Shown piece after piece: positions 25,830 through 34,917 of a stretch of DNA of 64,000 bases; within the stretch, counting starts at the first letter, position 1; each line of letters begins with the position of its first letter. The notes below the pieces were generated by a model. That model was not told where the DNA came from. It was given only the letters and a program-made list of their open reading frames with translations, and searched no databases. Both the position numbers and the translations under genes were made by a program. Origin of the DNA: Flavobacterium agri (lineage in GTDB: Bacteria > Bacteroidota > Bacteroidia > Flavobacteriales > Flavobacteriaceae); contig NZ_JACBJI010000001.1 of the NCBI RefSeq assembly GCF_013401995.1, positions 556,905 through 620,904 of the forward strand, read 5' to 3'.

Positions 25830-27029
25830 ATGACCGTATCAAAAACAATATTCCTTTCCGCTGTGAGCGTTTTCACGACGAGCCTTTTCGCCCAAACCGG
25901 CTATTGGGACAAAGACCGCGCGACCTCACGCGAAATCATCGTTCCCGCAGGCGAACGCGTCGTAGTCAAAAGCGAGAATTTCCCGCTGGGCACGACCGAA
26001 TTCGTCTACCGTATCACCGTTCTCGACGAAAACCAGCAAATGGCCAACAGTTTGGTGTCTTTGCTCAAATCGATTCCCGATCCTTCGGGCATCAGCCAAG
26101 GTTCGGCCGGAGCGGTGTTCTTGTTGTCGAAAATTTCTGGAGATGACAAATGCAAATACGCGGTCTTTACAGACAAGGACAAATCCGAGGATTATCGCAC
26201 ATCGGGAAAAACCGAAAAAGCCTGTATTTATCAAAATAAAGCCGTTAGTAAAGAAGTCAAGCTCGTCACGGGCCGATCGCTTTGCCTCAACGCGCCGATC
26301 GTCTATTTCGGATTCGAAAGCGACAACTGGATCATGAAACAGAAAATCGTGCTCGAAGTCGTGCCTTGGGTCGATAAAAAAGCAAGTACGGGCTGGACGA
26401 ACGAAAACAAAAAGTCGGTTCTCGAATTATGCGGTACATCAGGGCTTGCCCAACTCATGACCGATTCCGAAAGTCTTTGTACCTGCGTGCTCGACCAATT
26501 TACGTTCAAATACACGTTCGACGAATACCAGAAACTGTTAGTAGAGGAAAAAGCCAAGGCATTCCGCGATTTCGGTGACAATTGCCTCGACAGCAAATCG
26601 GCCAACAAAGGGTTGCTTACGGCGATTCGCACGCAAGTCCAACAACATTTCGCCGCAGCGCGTTACGACAAGTCCATCGATCTCATGAATTCGGCCATCT
26701 TCGCCAACGGCAACGCCAATTCAAAAGATTACTACAGCCAAGGCTTGAATTATCTGTATTCGCGCCAATTTACCAAAGCCAGGCAGATGTTCGAGGAAGG
26801 CGAGAAGCTCGACGATTCCGATTTGTTGCTCAAACTCGGCAAAGCCCACACACTTTTGCTCAGCGACGATTTTTCGCGCGCCCGCGACATCTATCGCAAA
26901 TACAAAGGCGAGAACGTGAACACGGCGACAAGCTGGAAGGAACGCGTCAAGAAAGATTTCGCCGACCTCAAGAAAGCGGGCTTCGATTCTAAAGACTACG
27001 ACAAGATCATTAAACTTCTCGAAGACTGA
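25830..27029 (+). CDS. Exported TPR-like protein of unknown function
   Basis: The 399-residue product begins at ATG 25830 with a signal peptide (MTVSKTIFLSAVSVFTTSLF, then AQ). An open frame continues 54 codons upstream, but that part lies in an intergenic repeat and has no export signal. The middle has six or so cysteines and no recognised motif. The C-terminal 110 residues look like TPR helices (YYSQGLNYLYSRQFTKARQM and LKLGKAHTLLLSDDFSRARD). It precedes menC by one base and is probably co-transcribed, with an unclear relation to menaquinone. Confidence 0.75.
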   Translation: MTVSKTIFLSAVSVFTTSLFAQTGYWDKDRATSREIIVPAGERVVVKSENFPLGTTEFVYRITVLDENQQMANSLVSLLKSIPDPSGISQGSAGAVFLLSKISGDDKCKYAVFTDKDKSEDYRTSGKTEKACIYQNKAVSKEVKLVTGRSLCLNAPIVYFGFESDNWIMKQKIVLEVVPWVDKKASTGWTNENKKSVLELCGTSGLAQLMTDSESLCTCVLDQFTFKYTFDEYQKLLVEEKAKAFRDFGDNCLDSKSANKGLLTAIRTQVQQHFAAARYDKSIDLMNSAIFANGNANSKDYYSQGLNYLYSRQFTKARQMFEEGEKLDDSDLLLKLGKAHTLLLSDDFSRARDIYRKYKGENVNTATSWKERVKKDFADLKKAGFDSKDYDKIIKLLED

Positions 27030-27030
27030 T

Positions 27031-28062
27031 TTGAAAGCCACTTACAAGCGATACGACCTGAACTTCAAGCGTCCGTCGGGAACGTCTCGCGGCGTACTCA
27101 CGCAAAAGGAAACCTGGTTTTTGTTTTTGGAACACGACGGGAAAACCGGAATAGGCGAGTGCGGGCTTCTTCGCGGCCTAAGCGTAGACGATAGGCCCGA
27201 TTACGAACAAAAACTCCAATGGGTTTGCAAGAATATCCATTTAGGGGAAAAGGTGCTTTGGGAATCGTTTGTCGAGTTTCCGTCGATCCAGTTTGGGATT
27301 GAGATGGCTTTCCGTTCTTTGGAAAGCGAAAATCCATTCGTATTATTTCCTTCCGAATTCACGAACGGGCAAAAATCGATTGCCATAAACGGCTTGGTGT
27401 GGATGGGAAACGAGGCGTATATGTTGGAACAGATCCGCGAGAAAATCGCTTCGGGTTTCAGTTGCATAAAACTCAAAATCGGGGCTATCGATTTCGAGAA
27501 AGAACTCGATTTATTGCGGTTCATACGGTCGAATTTCACGTCTGGACAAATTGAAATCAGGGTAGATGCGAACGGTGCTTTTACATACGATTCGGCTTTA
27601 GATAAACTAAATCAATTGTTTGGTTTTGAATTACATAGTATTGAGCAACCTATAGCGAAAAATCAAACTGACAAAATGGCAAAACTGTGTTCGGACACGC
27701 CTTTCCCTATTGCTTTGGACGAAGAACTTATCGGTGTTTTTACAGCTCAGGAAAAAGCCGATCTTCTGGACAAAATCAAACCTCAGTACATTATTTTAAA
27801 GCCCAATTTTGTCGGTGGTTTTCGAGGTTCGCAGCAATGGATCGATTTGGCCGAAGCGCGAAACATCGGCTGGTGGATCACATCGGCTTTGGAAAGCAAC
27901 ATCGGCCTGAATGCCATCGCCCAATGGACATACACTTTGGGTAATCTTATGCCGCAAGGTTTGGGAACGGGTGCGTTGTACACGAACAACATCGATTCGC
28001 CTTTGGTAGTCAAAAACGGTTCTTTGTGGTACGATCCCAAATTGGATTGGGGAAAAATATAA
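27031..28062 (+). CDS. menC: o-Succinylbenzoate synthase (enolase superfamily)
   Basis: The 343-residue protein is an enolase-superfamily enzyme. Catalytic residues appear in FSCIKLKIGAIDF (KxK), IEIRVDANGAF (Asp), LHSIEQPIA (Glu), IALDEELIG (Asp-Glu) and IILKPNFVGG (Lys). This set serves both o-succinylbenzoate synthase and dipeptide epimerases. Nearby menD, menB and menA favour MenC. It starts with TTG at 27031, two bases after the TGA of the previous gene. A large inverted repeat follows its stop. Confidence 0.88.
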   Translation: MKATYKRYDLNFKRPSGTSRGVLTQKETWFLFLEHDGKTGIGECGLLRGLSVDDRPDYEQKLQWVCKNIHLGEKVLWESFVEFPSIQFGIEMAFRSLESENPFVLFPSEFTNGQKSIAINGLVWMGNEAYMLEQIREKIASGFSCIKLKIGAIDFEKELDLLRFIRSNFTSGQIEIRVDANGAFTYDSALDKLNQLFGFELHSIEQPIAKNQTDKMAKLCSDTPFPIALDEELIGVFTAQEKADLLDKIKPQYIILKPNFVGGFRGSQQWIDLAEARNIGWWITSALESNIGLNAIAQWTYTLGNLMPQGLGTGALYTNNIDSPLVVKNGSLWYDPKLDWGKI

Positions 28063-28119
28063 GCCACGAATGGCACGAATGTCACAAATAGATTAGTGAA
28101 ATTCGTGCCATTCGTGGCT
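28062..28119. terminator. 19-bp perfect inverted repeat between convergent genes
   Basis: AGCCACGAATGGCACGAAT (28062-28080) and its exact complement (28101-28119) enclose 20 bases between menC and the convergent hydrolase. It overlaps the last base of menC. The stem is very stable and a short A/T run flanks it, so it probably ends transcription from both sides. Confidence 0.7.
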
Positions 28120-28128
28120 AAAAACCTT

Positions 28129-28914
28129 TTAGTTCCGGTCGATCCAATCCAAAATGTAATCGGCTTCTTCTTTCCAGGTCGGCAAGCTCAACACGAAATG
28201 GTTCTTGCCTTTGAATTCCTTGTAATCGGTAACCGAACCCGGTGTCTTGTAAGCTTTGAAGTTTCTTAGGTTCATCGATGCCGGAATGATGTTGTCGGTG
28301 CTTCCCGAAACGATCAGCAACGGTACGTGCGGTTTTTTGAAATCGACTTTGGCTGCGGAAGTCAATCCGCCACGGGCCACGGTTTTCGATTCGGGAATCA
28401 CGTTTTCTTCCCACGATTTCTTCTGTTCTTCGAGCGTCATGCCGTTCGTGAACGCGTATTGCCAGTCGGAAAGCGACATGGTGTACGTTTTGTCGAGCGA
28501 TGTGAACAAGCCCAAAACTTTATATCCGGCTCTCAAAAACGACAATTCATAAGGGATTACGGGTTGAGGCGGAACCGGATGTATCGCGATTCCCGCTACG
28601 CCCAAACCTTTGTTAATCAAAATTTGGGTAATCATGCCGCCTAAAGAATGTCCGATGATGATCGGTTTTTCGGGCAATTGTTTGATGAAGTTGGCATAAT
28701 GGTCGATGAGTTCGGTCAACGTCAACCGTGCCAATGGGATATCGTTTGGCGCTTTGTCGCGCAATTCCTTGGCCGTACCTTCTTTGTGCGGCCAGGCCGG
28801 ATTGTACGTGGTGTAGCCTTTGCTTTCGAAATATTCTTTCCACGGTTCCCATCCTTTATGGGTTACGAAAGCTCCGGTGACGAATACGACGGTTTTAGAA
28901 TCAATAGTTTTCAT
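28129..28914 (-). CDS. Alpha/beta hydrolase
   Basis: This 261-residue cytoplasmic protein has an alpha/beta-hydrolase fold. The nucleophile elbow IIGHSLGG gives Ser90. A plausible acid is the Asp in VSGSTDNIIPA, and the His is in KGKNHFVL near residue 240. It resembles lysophospholipase-like or carboxylesterase-like hydrolases, with no substrate clue. It lies downstream of a Crp-type regulator, and an 8-bp inverted repeat sits upstream. Confidence 0.88.
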   Translation of the reverse strand: MKTIDSKTVVFVTGAFVTHKGWEPWKEYFESKGYTTYNPAWPHKEGTAKELRDKAPNDIPLARLTLTELIDHYANFIKQLPEKPIIIGHSLGGMITQILINKGLGVAGIAIHPVPPQPVIPYELSFLRAGYKVLGLFTSLDKTYTMSLSDWQYAFTNGMTLEEQKKSWEENVIPESKTVARGGLTSAAKVDFKKPHVPLLIVSGSTDNIIPASMNLRNFKAYKTPGSVTDYKEFKGKNHFVLSLPTWKEEADYILDWIDRN

Positions 28915-28976
28915 ATCAGTATGTTTTTTAATTAATGATTTTACTGATACAAAGTTCTGATGTTCAGTTGGATAAA

Positions 28977-28996
28977 ATTTTAACTTGGGTTAAAAT
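28977..28996. promoter_or_regulatory. Inverted repeat ATTTTAAC-N4-GTTAAAAT upstream of the hydrolase
   Basis: Half-sites at 28977-28984 and 28989-28996 lie about 65 bases upstream of the hydrolase start and near the Crp-like gene. This could be an operator for that regulator. Confidence 0.4.
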
Positions 28997-29052
28997 GTGA
29001 TATTTATTATTTATTTTTTATTCGACCTGATAAAGAATAAAAAATTAAAGAA

Positions 29053-29643
29053 TCATTTTTTAACCAAACGCTTACGTATCCTACTCAAAGACGGGCCTTG
29101 GATTCCGAGATAAGACGAAATATGATACAACGGGATCGCATTGAAGATGTCCGGATGATCGTTCATCAAATCCAGATACCGCTGTTCGGGCGAAAGGAAC
29201 ATAAAGCCTTCGGTTCGTCTCAGCGACATCGAAAACGCGGTTTCTGCGATCAACCTGCCCAATTTTTCCCATGCGTGCGATTGTTTGTAAAGCTTCTGGA
29301 GATCATCGACATGGATGTAAAAAATGCGTGAGGCCGTCATCGATTGGGTATAGTAATTACAAGGCGCTTGTGCGATAAAGCTCTGGAAGGACACCACGAC
29401 TTGATGTTTCGAAAAGAAAAACACGTTCTTCTCCTCATCGGTGCGGTCATCTACATAATACGTGCGGAAAACCCCGTCGAGGATAAACCCGAGGTATTTG
29501 CAAACGTTTCTGTACTCGTTATAAAATTCGCCTTTCGAGAATTCGCGGTATTCCCAAAAATCGCGCGACAATTCGAAATCCTGAATCGAAAGCCCTGCAA
29601 ATTGACCAAGTGCGCCTGCAAGTAGTTCTTTTTCGTCCGTCAT
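29053..29643 (-). CDS. Crp/Fnr family transcriptional regulator
   Basis: The 196-residue protein has an N-terminal cyclic-nucleotide-binding-like beta roll (SKGEFYNEYRNVCKYLGFIL and VFRTYYVDDRTDEEKNVFFF) and a C-terminal helix-turn-helix (YHISSYLGIQGPSLSRIRKRL). The conserved RxxS/T pocket of cAMP-binding members is not apparent, as in many Bacteroidota Crp-like proteins. Its start overlaps the stop of bestrophin by four bases. Likely targets are the neighbours, an inference. Confidence 0.9.
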   Translation of the reverse strand: MTDEKELLAGALGQFAGLSIQDFELSRDFWEYREFSKGEFYNEYRNVCKYLGFILDGVFRTYYVDDRTDEEKNVFFFSKHQVVVSFQSFIAQAPCNYYTQSMTASRIFYIHVDDLQKLYKQSHAWEKLGRLIAETAFSMSLRRTEGFMFLSPEQRYLDLMNDHPDIFNAIPLYHISSYLGIQGPSLSRIRKRLVKK

Positions 29644-30626
29644 AACACAATATTGTTTTTGGCGGCGATAGGCGGCGGCAAGTTTTCTTCGTCGAGCATG
29701 TCGCGCAAATCAATTTCTATGGTGCGGCTCAAGCTCGCCATCGGAATGTCGTTCGCGCTGCCTTCGAACGGGTTTTCGGTAGCTTCGCCCACGCGATCCA
29801 TAGACGTGAATACCCACGAAACCACGGTGCTGAACGGGATCGCGAACCAAACGCATTCCGGACCGATCTTGGCGAATTCATTGAGCATGCCCAACGGAAG
29901 CAAAAACACGAACAGCCAAACGAAAAACATCGTCAGGCTCGCGAACTGTCTCGGATACGGGAAATTCTTGATGCGTTCGCACTTTCCTTGCTGTTCGTAA
30001 AGGTTTGACAGCGTTTGCGCAAGTTCGACATATTCGAATTCTGCTATTTGGTTGCGCTCGCGAAGTTCTTTCAACCGCTTGGATTGTATCGCTATAAGTT
30101 GGGTGGCGCGGTTTTTCTTGGACAACACATACGCCAGTTCCGATTCAGGCAGATACTTTTTGAGTTCGTCTTCCAAGGGTGTTTCCCATTCCGGAATCGA
30201 ATAGAATTTGCGGTATTCCTTGAAATGCGGCTTGTTGGTGTTTTCCCATCCTCGTGTTTCGCGAAGCTGATAACGCAAAGCGGTGAGCCACGCGCAATGA
30301 CGCAGCATCAATTCCGAATGTACCGATGCGTCGGCTTTTACGAAATCACGCGACAAAATGCCCCAACTGCGGCTCGTATTGACGATGGCGCCCCAAATTT
30401 GCCGGGCTTCCCACAATCGGTTGTAGGTTTGGGTGTTCTTGAATCCGATGATAAAAGCGGCTGCCGTACCGATAACGGCAATCGGCACCCATGGGATCGC
30501 TATCCATTTCCATCCGAGAACGGCGTAAAGTGTGGTCGGGATTGCGGCCAGCCCTAACAGCCAATAGATGTCGCGACGCGTCCAGATCAGAAATTCGACG
30601 AGTTTGTATTGTTTGCCGATGTGCAT
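29640..30626 (-). CDS. Bestrophin family ion channel
   Basis: The 328-residue membrane protein matches the bacterial bestrophin (UPF0187) family. It has four membrane helices, the NRLWEARQIWGAIVNTSRSW segment, and near the C-terminus a conserved IP-F-TVVSWVFTSMDRVGEATENPFE block. Bacterial homologues form pentameric anion or cation channels. It is followed by a coupled Crp-like regulator, which may respond to the same stress. The start is the ATG at 30626. Confidence 0.92.
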   Translation of the reverse strand: MHIGKQYKLVEFLIWTRRDIYWLLGLAAIPTTLYAVLGWKWIAIPWVPIAVIGTAAAFIIGFKNTQTYNRLWEARQIWGAIVNTSRSWGILSRDFVKADASVHSELMLRHCAWLTALRYQLRETRGWENTNKPHFKEYRKFYSIPEWETPLEDELKKYLPESELAYVLSKKNRATQLIAIQSKRLKELRERNQIAEFEYVELAQTLSNLYEQQGKCERIKNFPYPRQFASLTMFFVWLFVFLLPLGMLNEFAKIGPECVWFAIPFSTVVSWVFTSMDRVGEATENPFEGSANDIPMASLSRTIEIDLRDMLDEENLPPPIAAKNNIVL

Positions 30627-30670
30627 AAGTTAAGAAGTTGGTTCGGTTTGGACGAATTTAGGAATTCGCT

Positions 30671-32920
30671 TCAACCCTTCAAAATTTCGGCTCCCAAACA
30701 GTTTTCGGGTATGGCGAAAGCATCGACCAGCGGAACGGCGTCAATTCGGATATCCCAACACAATTGGTTTACGAGCTTGCGTATCGCTTTGGTTTTGGCG
30801 TTTTCCATATAGCCGTCCTCAAGATACCAACCTTTATGCACTTCAATCTGATACAACGCGAACAGGTTGCGCAATTGTTCGAGCCGCTTTTTGCACGCCA
30901 CATCTTCGGTCGCAATTATACTTTTTTGAAACTGTTCAAGAATGACACGCTCCAGATAAGCCGTCGCGACGTCTATCATCTGATGTTGGGTCACGTTGAA
31001 GGCGTCGTACGCATCCATACCCGAATCGATAAGCTTTTTAAGTCGCCTCGCGGCCGATGCCAAAATAGTTTTCTCTCGATATTGGAATGCCTGCAGATGA
31101 AAGTCGACATCGAGCAAGTGGGCTTCGTCGGTACGTCTTGTTATGATAGGATTTTTCTCGGCGACCGCGGTTTTGGCGTTCTCGAATACGTAAGTGATCA
31201 TTCCGGCAACGTCAAGTTTCCCGAATTCCTTCCTGAAAACCGAAAGGCGGTTTTTGGCGACCAATTGCATGAGTACAGTGTTGTCGCCTTCGAAAGTCGT
31301 GTAGATTTCGGTATCGTTCTTCAACGCGTCTATACGATTTTCAGACAGATAACCTTTTCCGCCCATCGCTTCACGGCATTCCTGCAATCCATCGCGCACC
31401 GTCCAGGTCGTGTAGGCTTTCATGCCGGCCGCAAGCGCTTCGATTTCCTGCATCTCGTTCTCGGTGCGTTTCAAAAAGCGGTCTGTGAGGTAACGCAATG
31501 CGAAATGCAGCGCATACGACTTCGCGAGATAGGGCATGAGCCGTCTTTGATGCATGCGATAATTGAGAATCGGCACTTCCGATCCGCCTTCGGGCCCAAA
31601 CTGACGACGCCTGTCGCTATACCGGATCGCGATTGTCAATCCTGATTTCATCGCCGACAGACCCGATCGCGGTATTCCGATGCGTCCGCCGACCAAAGTG
31701 CCAAGCATCGTAAAGAAACGTCGGTCGTCGCTTGGGATCGGGCTTTCGAATGCTCCGTTTTCGTTTACAGAAGCGAACCGGTCGAGCATGTTTTCTTTCG
31801 GAATTGTCACATTGTCAAATCGGATCGTGCCGTTATCGACGCCGTTTAATCCCATCTTATGGCCGCAATCGTCTATGGTTACACCATCGACTGTGGTCAT
31901 ATCGGCATTTCGGATCGGGACGATGAACGCATTCACGCCATAATCCTTACCATCGATGATGAGTTTTGCGAAAACGGTTGCCATTTGCCCGTGTTTGGCC
32001 GCATTGCCGATGTATTCTTTCTGGTCGTTTTTGGAAGGCGTATGGATGCTGAAGGTTTGGCTGGAATGATTGTAAGTCGCCGTTGTCCTCAAACCTTTCA
32101 CGTTCGATCCGTGATGGGTTTCGGTCATCGCAAAACAACCCGGGATTTCGAGCGTCCCGATTTTTTTGAGGTATTTTTCATGGTGTTTTTGAGTTCCGAG
32201 GAAATAAACGCTCATGCCCCAAAGCCCGAATTGCACGCCGAATTTGATCACGAGGCTCAAATCGTGAAAGCTCAGGGTTTCCATGATAGAGAAATACTCC
32301 TTCATGTTTCCGCCACCGCCGTATTCTTTTGGGAAAGCCATGTTTCCGAGGTTTTCATCGGCTAGTATTTTGCACCATTGCAGTACTTTTTCGCGGTATT
32401 TGGCAATGTCGGTCGTGGTCTCGTAGGCGAATTCTTTTCGGCTGATGATTTCTTTGACGCGTTTGATGATCATCGCTTCGTCCGAATCCAGGATTTCGGT
32501 CATTTTCGAAACATCGAATCCGTAAGCCGTGTCGTATTTGGAAGTCAGCGAATCCTGTACAGACCGGAATCCGGACAAGACTTCCTCTCCTAAAATACCG
32601 AGTTCGCTCTCTAATTGAAGAAATGAATTTCGTGCCTCGCTGAAAGCGGTTTCTTTTCCCGATAAAATAGTGGAAAGCTCATATAGCGAAGTCACTTTCG
32701 GATTTTGTTTCAACGTCTCGTGAATCGCGGTTTTCCAATTCGACAATAGTTCGCGTGTCGGCGGATTCGAGACATCTACTTCTGAAAGAAGTCGTTTTTT
32801 GTCATCCGGACTAATCCAATCTTGCTTGGAAATAAAATCGCGTACGGTTTCGAATTCTTTCTGAGTCAATAAATCATCGGACCAGATCAGATAGAAAAGC
32901 GGAAGGAAAGCCTTGTTCAT
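30671..32920 (-). CDS. Acyl-CoA dehydrogenase/oxidase-like flavoprotein
   Basis: This 749-residue protein is twice the usual acyl-CoA dehydrogenase size. The FAD/acyl-CoA module is in the middle (PGCFAMTETHHGSNVKGLRT near 260-280, GKGYLSENRIDALKNDTEIY and TTFEGDNTVLMQ later). An additional 150-residue helical N-terminus and a long C-terminal helical domain resemble acyl-CoA oxidases and FadE-like long forms. The start is put at 32920, where ATG overlaps the upstream TGA by four bases. A start at 32944 (757 residues) would overlap the previous gene by 28 bases. Confidence 0.88.
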   Translation of the reverse strand: MNKAFLPLFYLIWSDDLLTQKEFETVRDFISKQDWISPDDKKRLLSEVDVSNPPTRELLSNWKTAIHETLKQNPKVTSLYELSTILSGKETAFSEARNSFLQLESELGILGEEVLSGFRSVQDSLTSKYDTAYGFDVSKMTEILDSDEAMIIKRVKEIISRKEFAYETTTDIAKYREKVLQWCKILADENLGNMAFPKEYGGGGNMKEYFSIMETLSFHDLSLVIKFGVQFGLWGMSVYFLGTQKHHEKYLKKIGTLEIPGCFAMTETHHGSNVKGLRTTATYNHSSQTFSIHTPSKNDQKEYIGNAAKHGQMATVFAKLIIDGKDYGVNAFIVPIRNADMTTVDGVTIDDCGHKMGLNGVDNGTIRFDNVTIPKENMLDRFASVNENGAFESPIPSDDRRFFTMLGTLVGGRIGIPRSGLSAMKSGLTIAIRYSDRRRQFGPEGGSEVPILNYRMHQRRLMPYLAKSYALHFALRYLTDRFLKRTENEMQEIEALAAGMKAYTTWTVRDGLQECREAMGGKGYLSENRIDALKNDTEIYTTFEGDNTVLMQLVAKNRLSVFRKEFGKLDVAGMITYVFENAKTAVAEKNPIITRRTDEAHLLDVDFHLQAFQYREKTILASAARRLKKLIDSGMDAYDAFNVTQHQMIDVATAYLERVILEQFQKSIIATEDVACKKRLEQLRNLFALYQIEVHKGWYLEDGYMENAKTKAIRKLVNQLCWDIRIDAVPLVDAFAIPENCLGAEILKG

Positions 32921-33396
32921 GGCGTGGAGTTTTGGTTTTGCCAATGTTTCAATGAAGCAAGCGCCTGGTTTCGGACCTTATTTTTGAAAAATGCCGTATT
33001 CCCGATAAGCCAACCCGTGAATCCGAACGCCTGAGACGCCCATTTCCCGAAATCGAAGTCGTCTTTGTGCCCAATGATCAATCCGTCCTTGAAAACGAAA
33101 TTGGCGGTCACTTCGTTGGTAACCTGACGGCCGGTTTTCGAGAACTCATAACGTGCAATCCATTTGGCCGAACCGCATTGTTGGTCGGCTTTTATGTCGG
33201 AAAACTCTATATGGAGCTTGCCTTTGCTTCTGTGCAAGAGCATGCGCCACATGTCGCTTGCGTCCTTTCCGTGAAGCGTACCGAATGCGGGATCGGAAAA
33301 CGCAATTTCAGGATGATAGCAACTCGCCATGGTTTCTGCCTCGTGAGCGGAAAACGCAGCATAGAATTCTTCGATGAGCTGTTCGTGTGGGTTCAT
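32917..33396 (-). CDS. Nuclear transport factor 2-like (SnoaL/KSI fold) protein
   Basis: The 159-residue protein has an NTF2-like fold (FYAAFSAHEAETMASCYHPE near residue 11, then FSDPAFGTLHG, and VTNEVTANFVFKDGLIIGH). Members act as isomerases, hydratases or binding domains. Ligand unknown. The stop TGA overlaps the start ATG of the acyl-CoA dehydrogenase, so it is the first gene of a two-gene operon and may act on the same acyl substrate, an inference. Confidence 0.86.
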   Translation of the reverse strand: MNPHEQLIEEFYAAFSAHEAETMASCYHPEIAFSDPAFGTLHGKDASDMWRMLLHRSKGKLHIEFSDIKADQQCGSAKWIARYEFSKTGRQVTNEVTANFVFKDGLIIGHKDDFDFGKWASQAFGFTGWLIGNTAFFKNKVRNQALASLKHWQNQNSTP

Positions 33397-33448
33397 TTAA
33401 GACGTATCGTTTATACATTGAGCGAGTCTTAAATGTAGGCATTTCCAC

Positions 33449-34111
33449 CTAAATCTTTTCGATGATTATGACTTCGTTATGGTTTTCGAGTCTGGGAATG
33501 GTGCGCGTTGCGAAAGAATCAGATGAAAAATATGAAAGGTACTTTTCGTTTCTGGCGTCGTGCTCGCCGTTCAGCGTCATCGTGTTGAACAATATGAAGC
33601 CGTTTTTTTTGAGCAGGAATCCCAACCGGTCGGCGAAAAATTGCTCGAACAGGAAGTTGGGCATCGTCGTATCCTGAAAAACATCGATAATGATTAAATC
33701 ATAATATTTCTTGGTCTTGAGCACATATTCGAAAGCGTCGTCGATCACGATTTCACAGTTCGGAATTCGATCGAGCCCGAAATATTCGTTGGCGACCTTT
33801 ATGATTTCGGCATCGATTTCCACACCCGTGATCTGGCCTTTGCAGCCGATTTCGTCGGTCAGGGTTTTGATCACGCTTCCGCCGGCCACGCCCAAAACAA
33901 GTATTTCCTGCATGTTCGTGATTTTTTGGAAACCGATGTTCTTGAGTCCGAGCCGAAGCACGCGTTGCAGGCTTCCGTACGAATAATTGGTGTTCTTGGA
34001 ATCCATCACGAGCTGGCCGTTTGCCCATGTAACTTCTATGGTTTTGCTGATGGAGGAATTCCGGCTGTGGATGTTGATCGGAAGAAGGTAACTTAAAATG
34101 CGCCGGAACAT
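33449..34111 (-). CDS. Spermidine-synthase-like methyltransferase-fold protein
   Basis: The 220-residue protein has the Rossmann fold of spermidine synthases and methyltransferases: ILVLGVAGGSVIKTL (SAM/dcSAM loop), ITGVEIDAEII (acidic end of beta2), EIVIDDAFEYV, and a catalytic-like Asp in LIIIDVFQDTTMP. It is shorter than a full spermidine synthase and may be a methyltransferase. Start chosen at 34111 (MFRRILSYLLP). The longer frame to 34159 would overlap the divergent acyltransferase leader. No neighbouring polyamine gene. Confidence 0.75.
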   Translation of the reverse strand: MFRRILSYLLPINIHSRNSSISKTIEVTWANGQLVMDSKNTNYSYGSLQRVLRLGLKNIGFQKITNMQEILVLGVAGGSVIKTLTDEIGCKGQITGVEIDAEIIKVANEYFGLDRIPNCEIVIDDAFEYVLKTKKYYDLIIIDVFQDTTMPNFLFEQFFADRLGFLLKKNGFILFNTMTLNGEHDARNEKYLSYFSSDSFATRTIPRLENHNEVIIIEKI

Positions 34112-34170
34112 GCAGAATTTTTGGTAAATGTAGGTTTTTTGTTTATTTGTTGGATTCAAGATTCAAAGAT

Positions 34171-34740
34171 TTGAAAAAGACCTTGTACAAATTCATTTTC
34201 TTCAAAATCCTCGGATGGAAAATCACGGGACACATGGACGCATCGATACAGAAAAGCGTCCTTATGATCCTGCCGCATACGAGCATGTTCGACTTTTTCG
34301 TGGGCATGTTCGCGCGTGGTATCATCGGGCTTGAGATGCATTACGTGGCCAAAAAGGAGTTTTTCAGGTTTCCTTTGGGACGTTGGTTCCGATGGATGGG
34401 CGGCGCACCGCTCGATCGCACAGGAAACAAAAACAAAGTGGATGAGATCGTCGATATTTTCAAAAAGAAACATGTTTTCCGCATGGCGATCGCGCCCGAA
34501 GGCACTCGTTCCAAAGTCGATACGCTCAAAACAGGGTTTTATTATATCGCTTTAAAAGCCCAAGTCCCGATAATTCCCGTCGCTTTCGATTACGGAAATA
34601 GGGAAGTGCGATTGGGGAAAGCGTTTTTTCCTACAGGTAATATCGACGAGGATTTGAAACAGCTTGTACTTCATTTTAAAGGTGCCGTCGGAAAACATCC
34701 CGAAAAGACTTTCGATGTCGAAAAATTTCTGGCTTCGTGA
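34171..34740 (+). CDS. 1-acyl-sn-glycerol-3-phosphate acyltransferase-like protein
   Basis: This 189-residue PlsC-family acyltransferase has the HX4D motif HTSMFDFF (His-Asp pair) and a second block, APEGTRSK, that binds the phosphate of the acceptor. A short membrane-association helix precedes them. It is likely to act in phospholipid synthesis at the inner membrane. No ATG exists near the start. TTG at 34171 (MKKTLYKFIFF) fits the family N-terminus, and TTG at 34147 would add eight residues. Confidence 0.83.
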   Translation: MKKTLYKFIFFKILGWKITGHMDASIQKSVLMILPHTSMFDFFVGMFARGIIGLEMHYVAKKEFFRFPLGRWFRWMGGAPLDRTGNKNKVDEIVDIFKKKHVFRMAIAPEGTRSKVDTLKTGFYYIALKAQVPIIPVAFDYGNREVRLGKAFFPTGNIDEDLKQLVLHFKGAVGKHPEKTFDVEKFLAS

Positions 34741-34874
34741 ATCCAAATCGTTGTCGATTGCGTAAATAAACACAAAGCAACAGGTTCGGCCTTGCGATAA
34801 TTTGTGTTTGTTTTATTGGTTCTGGAGCCTCCGATGCCTACGCGTTGGAGGTTTCCTATTTTAACATGTATGCG

Positions 34875-34882
34875 TACATTTG
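34875..34882 (+). promoter_or_regulatory. -7 promoter box (TACATTTG) for the M14 peptidase
   Basis: Exact TAnnTTTG with a TTTC 21 bases upstream at -33. Transcription would start near 34890 and supports the start codon at 34918 over earlier ATGs. Confidence 0.5.
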
Positions 34883-34917
34883 CTATGCCAAATGGCCAAT
34901 CGACCAATATCTTTCAA

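Noticed and set aside
25634..25876. 80-codon minus-strand frame before the TPR-like gene
   Set aside because: It lies across the intergenic element and the signal-peptide codons of the neighbour; both strands are open there by composition.
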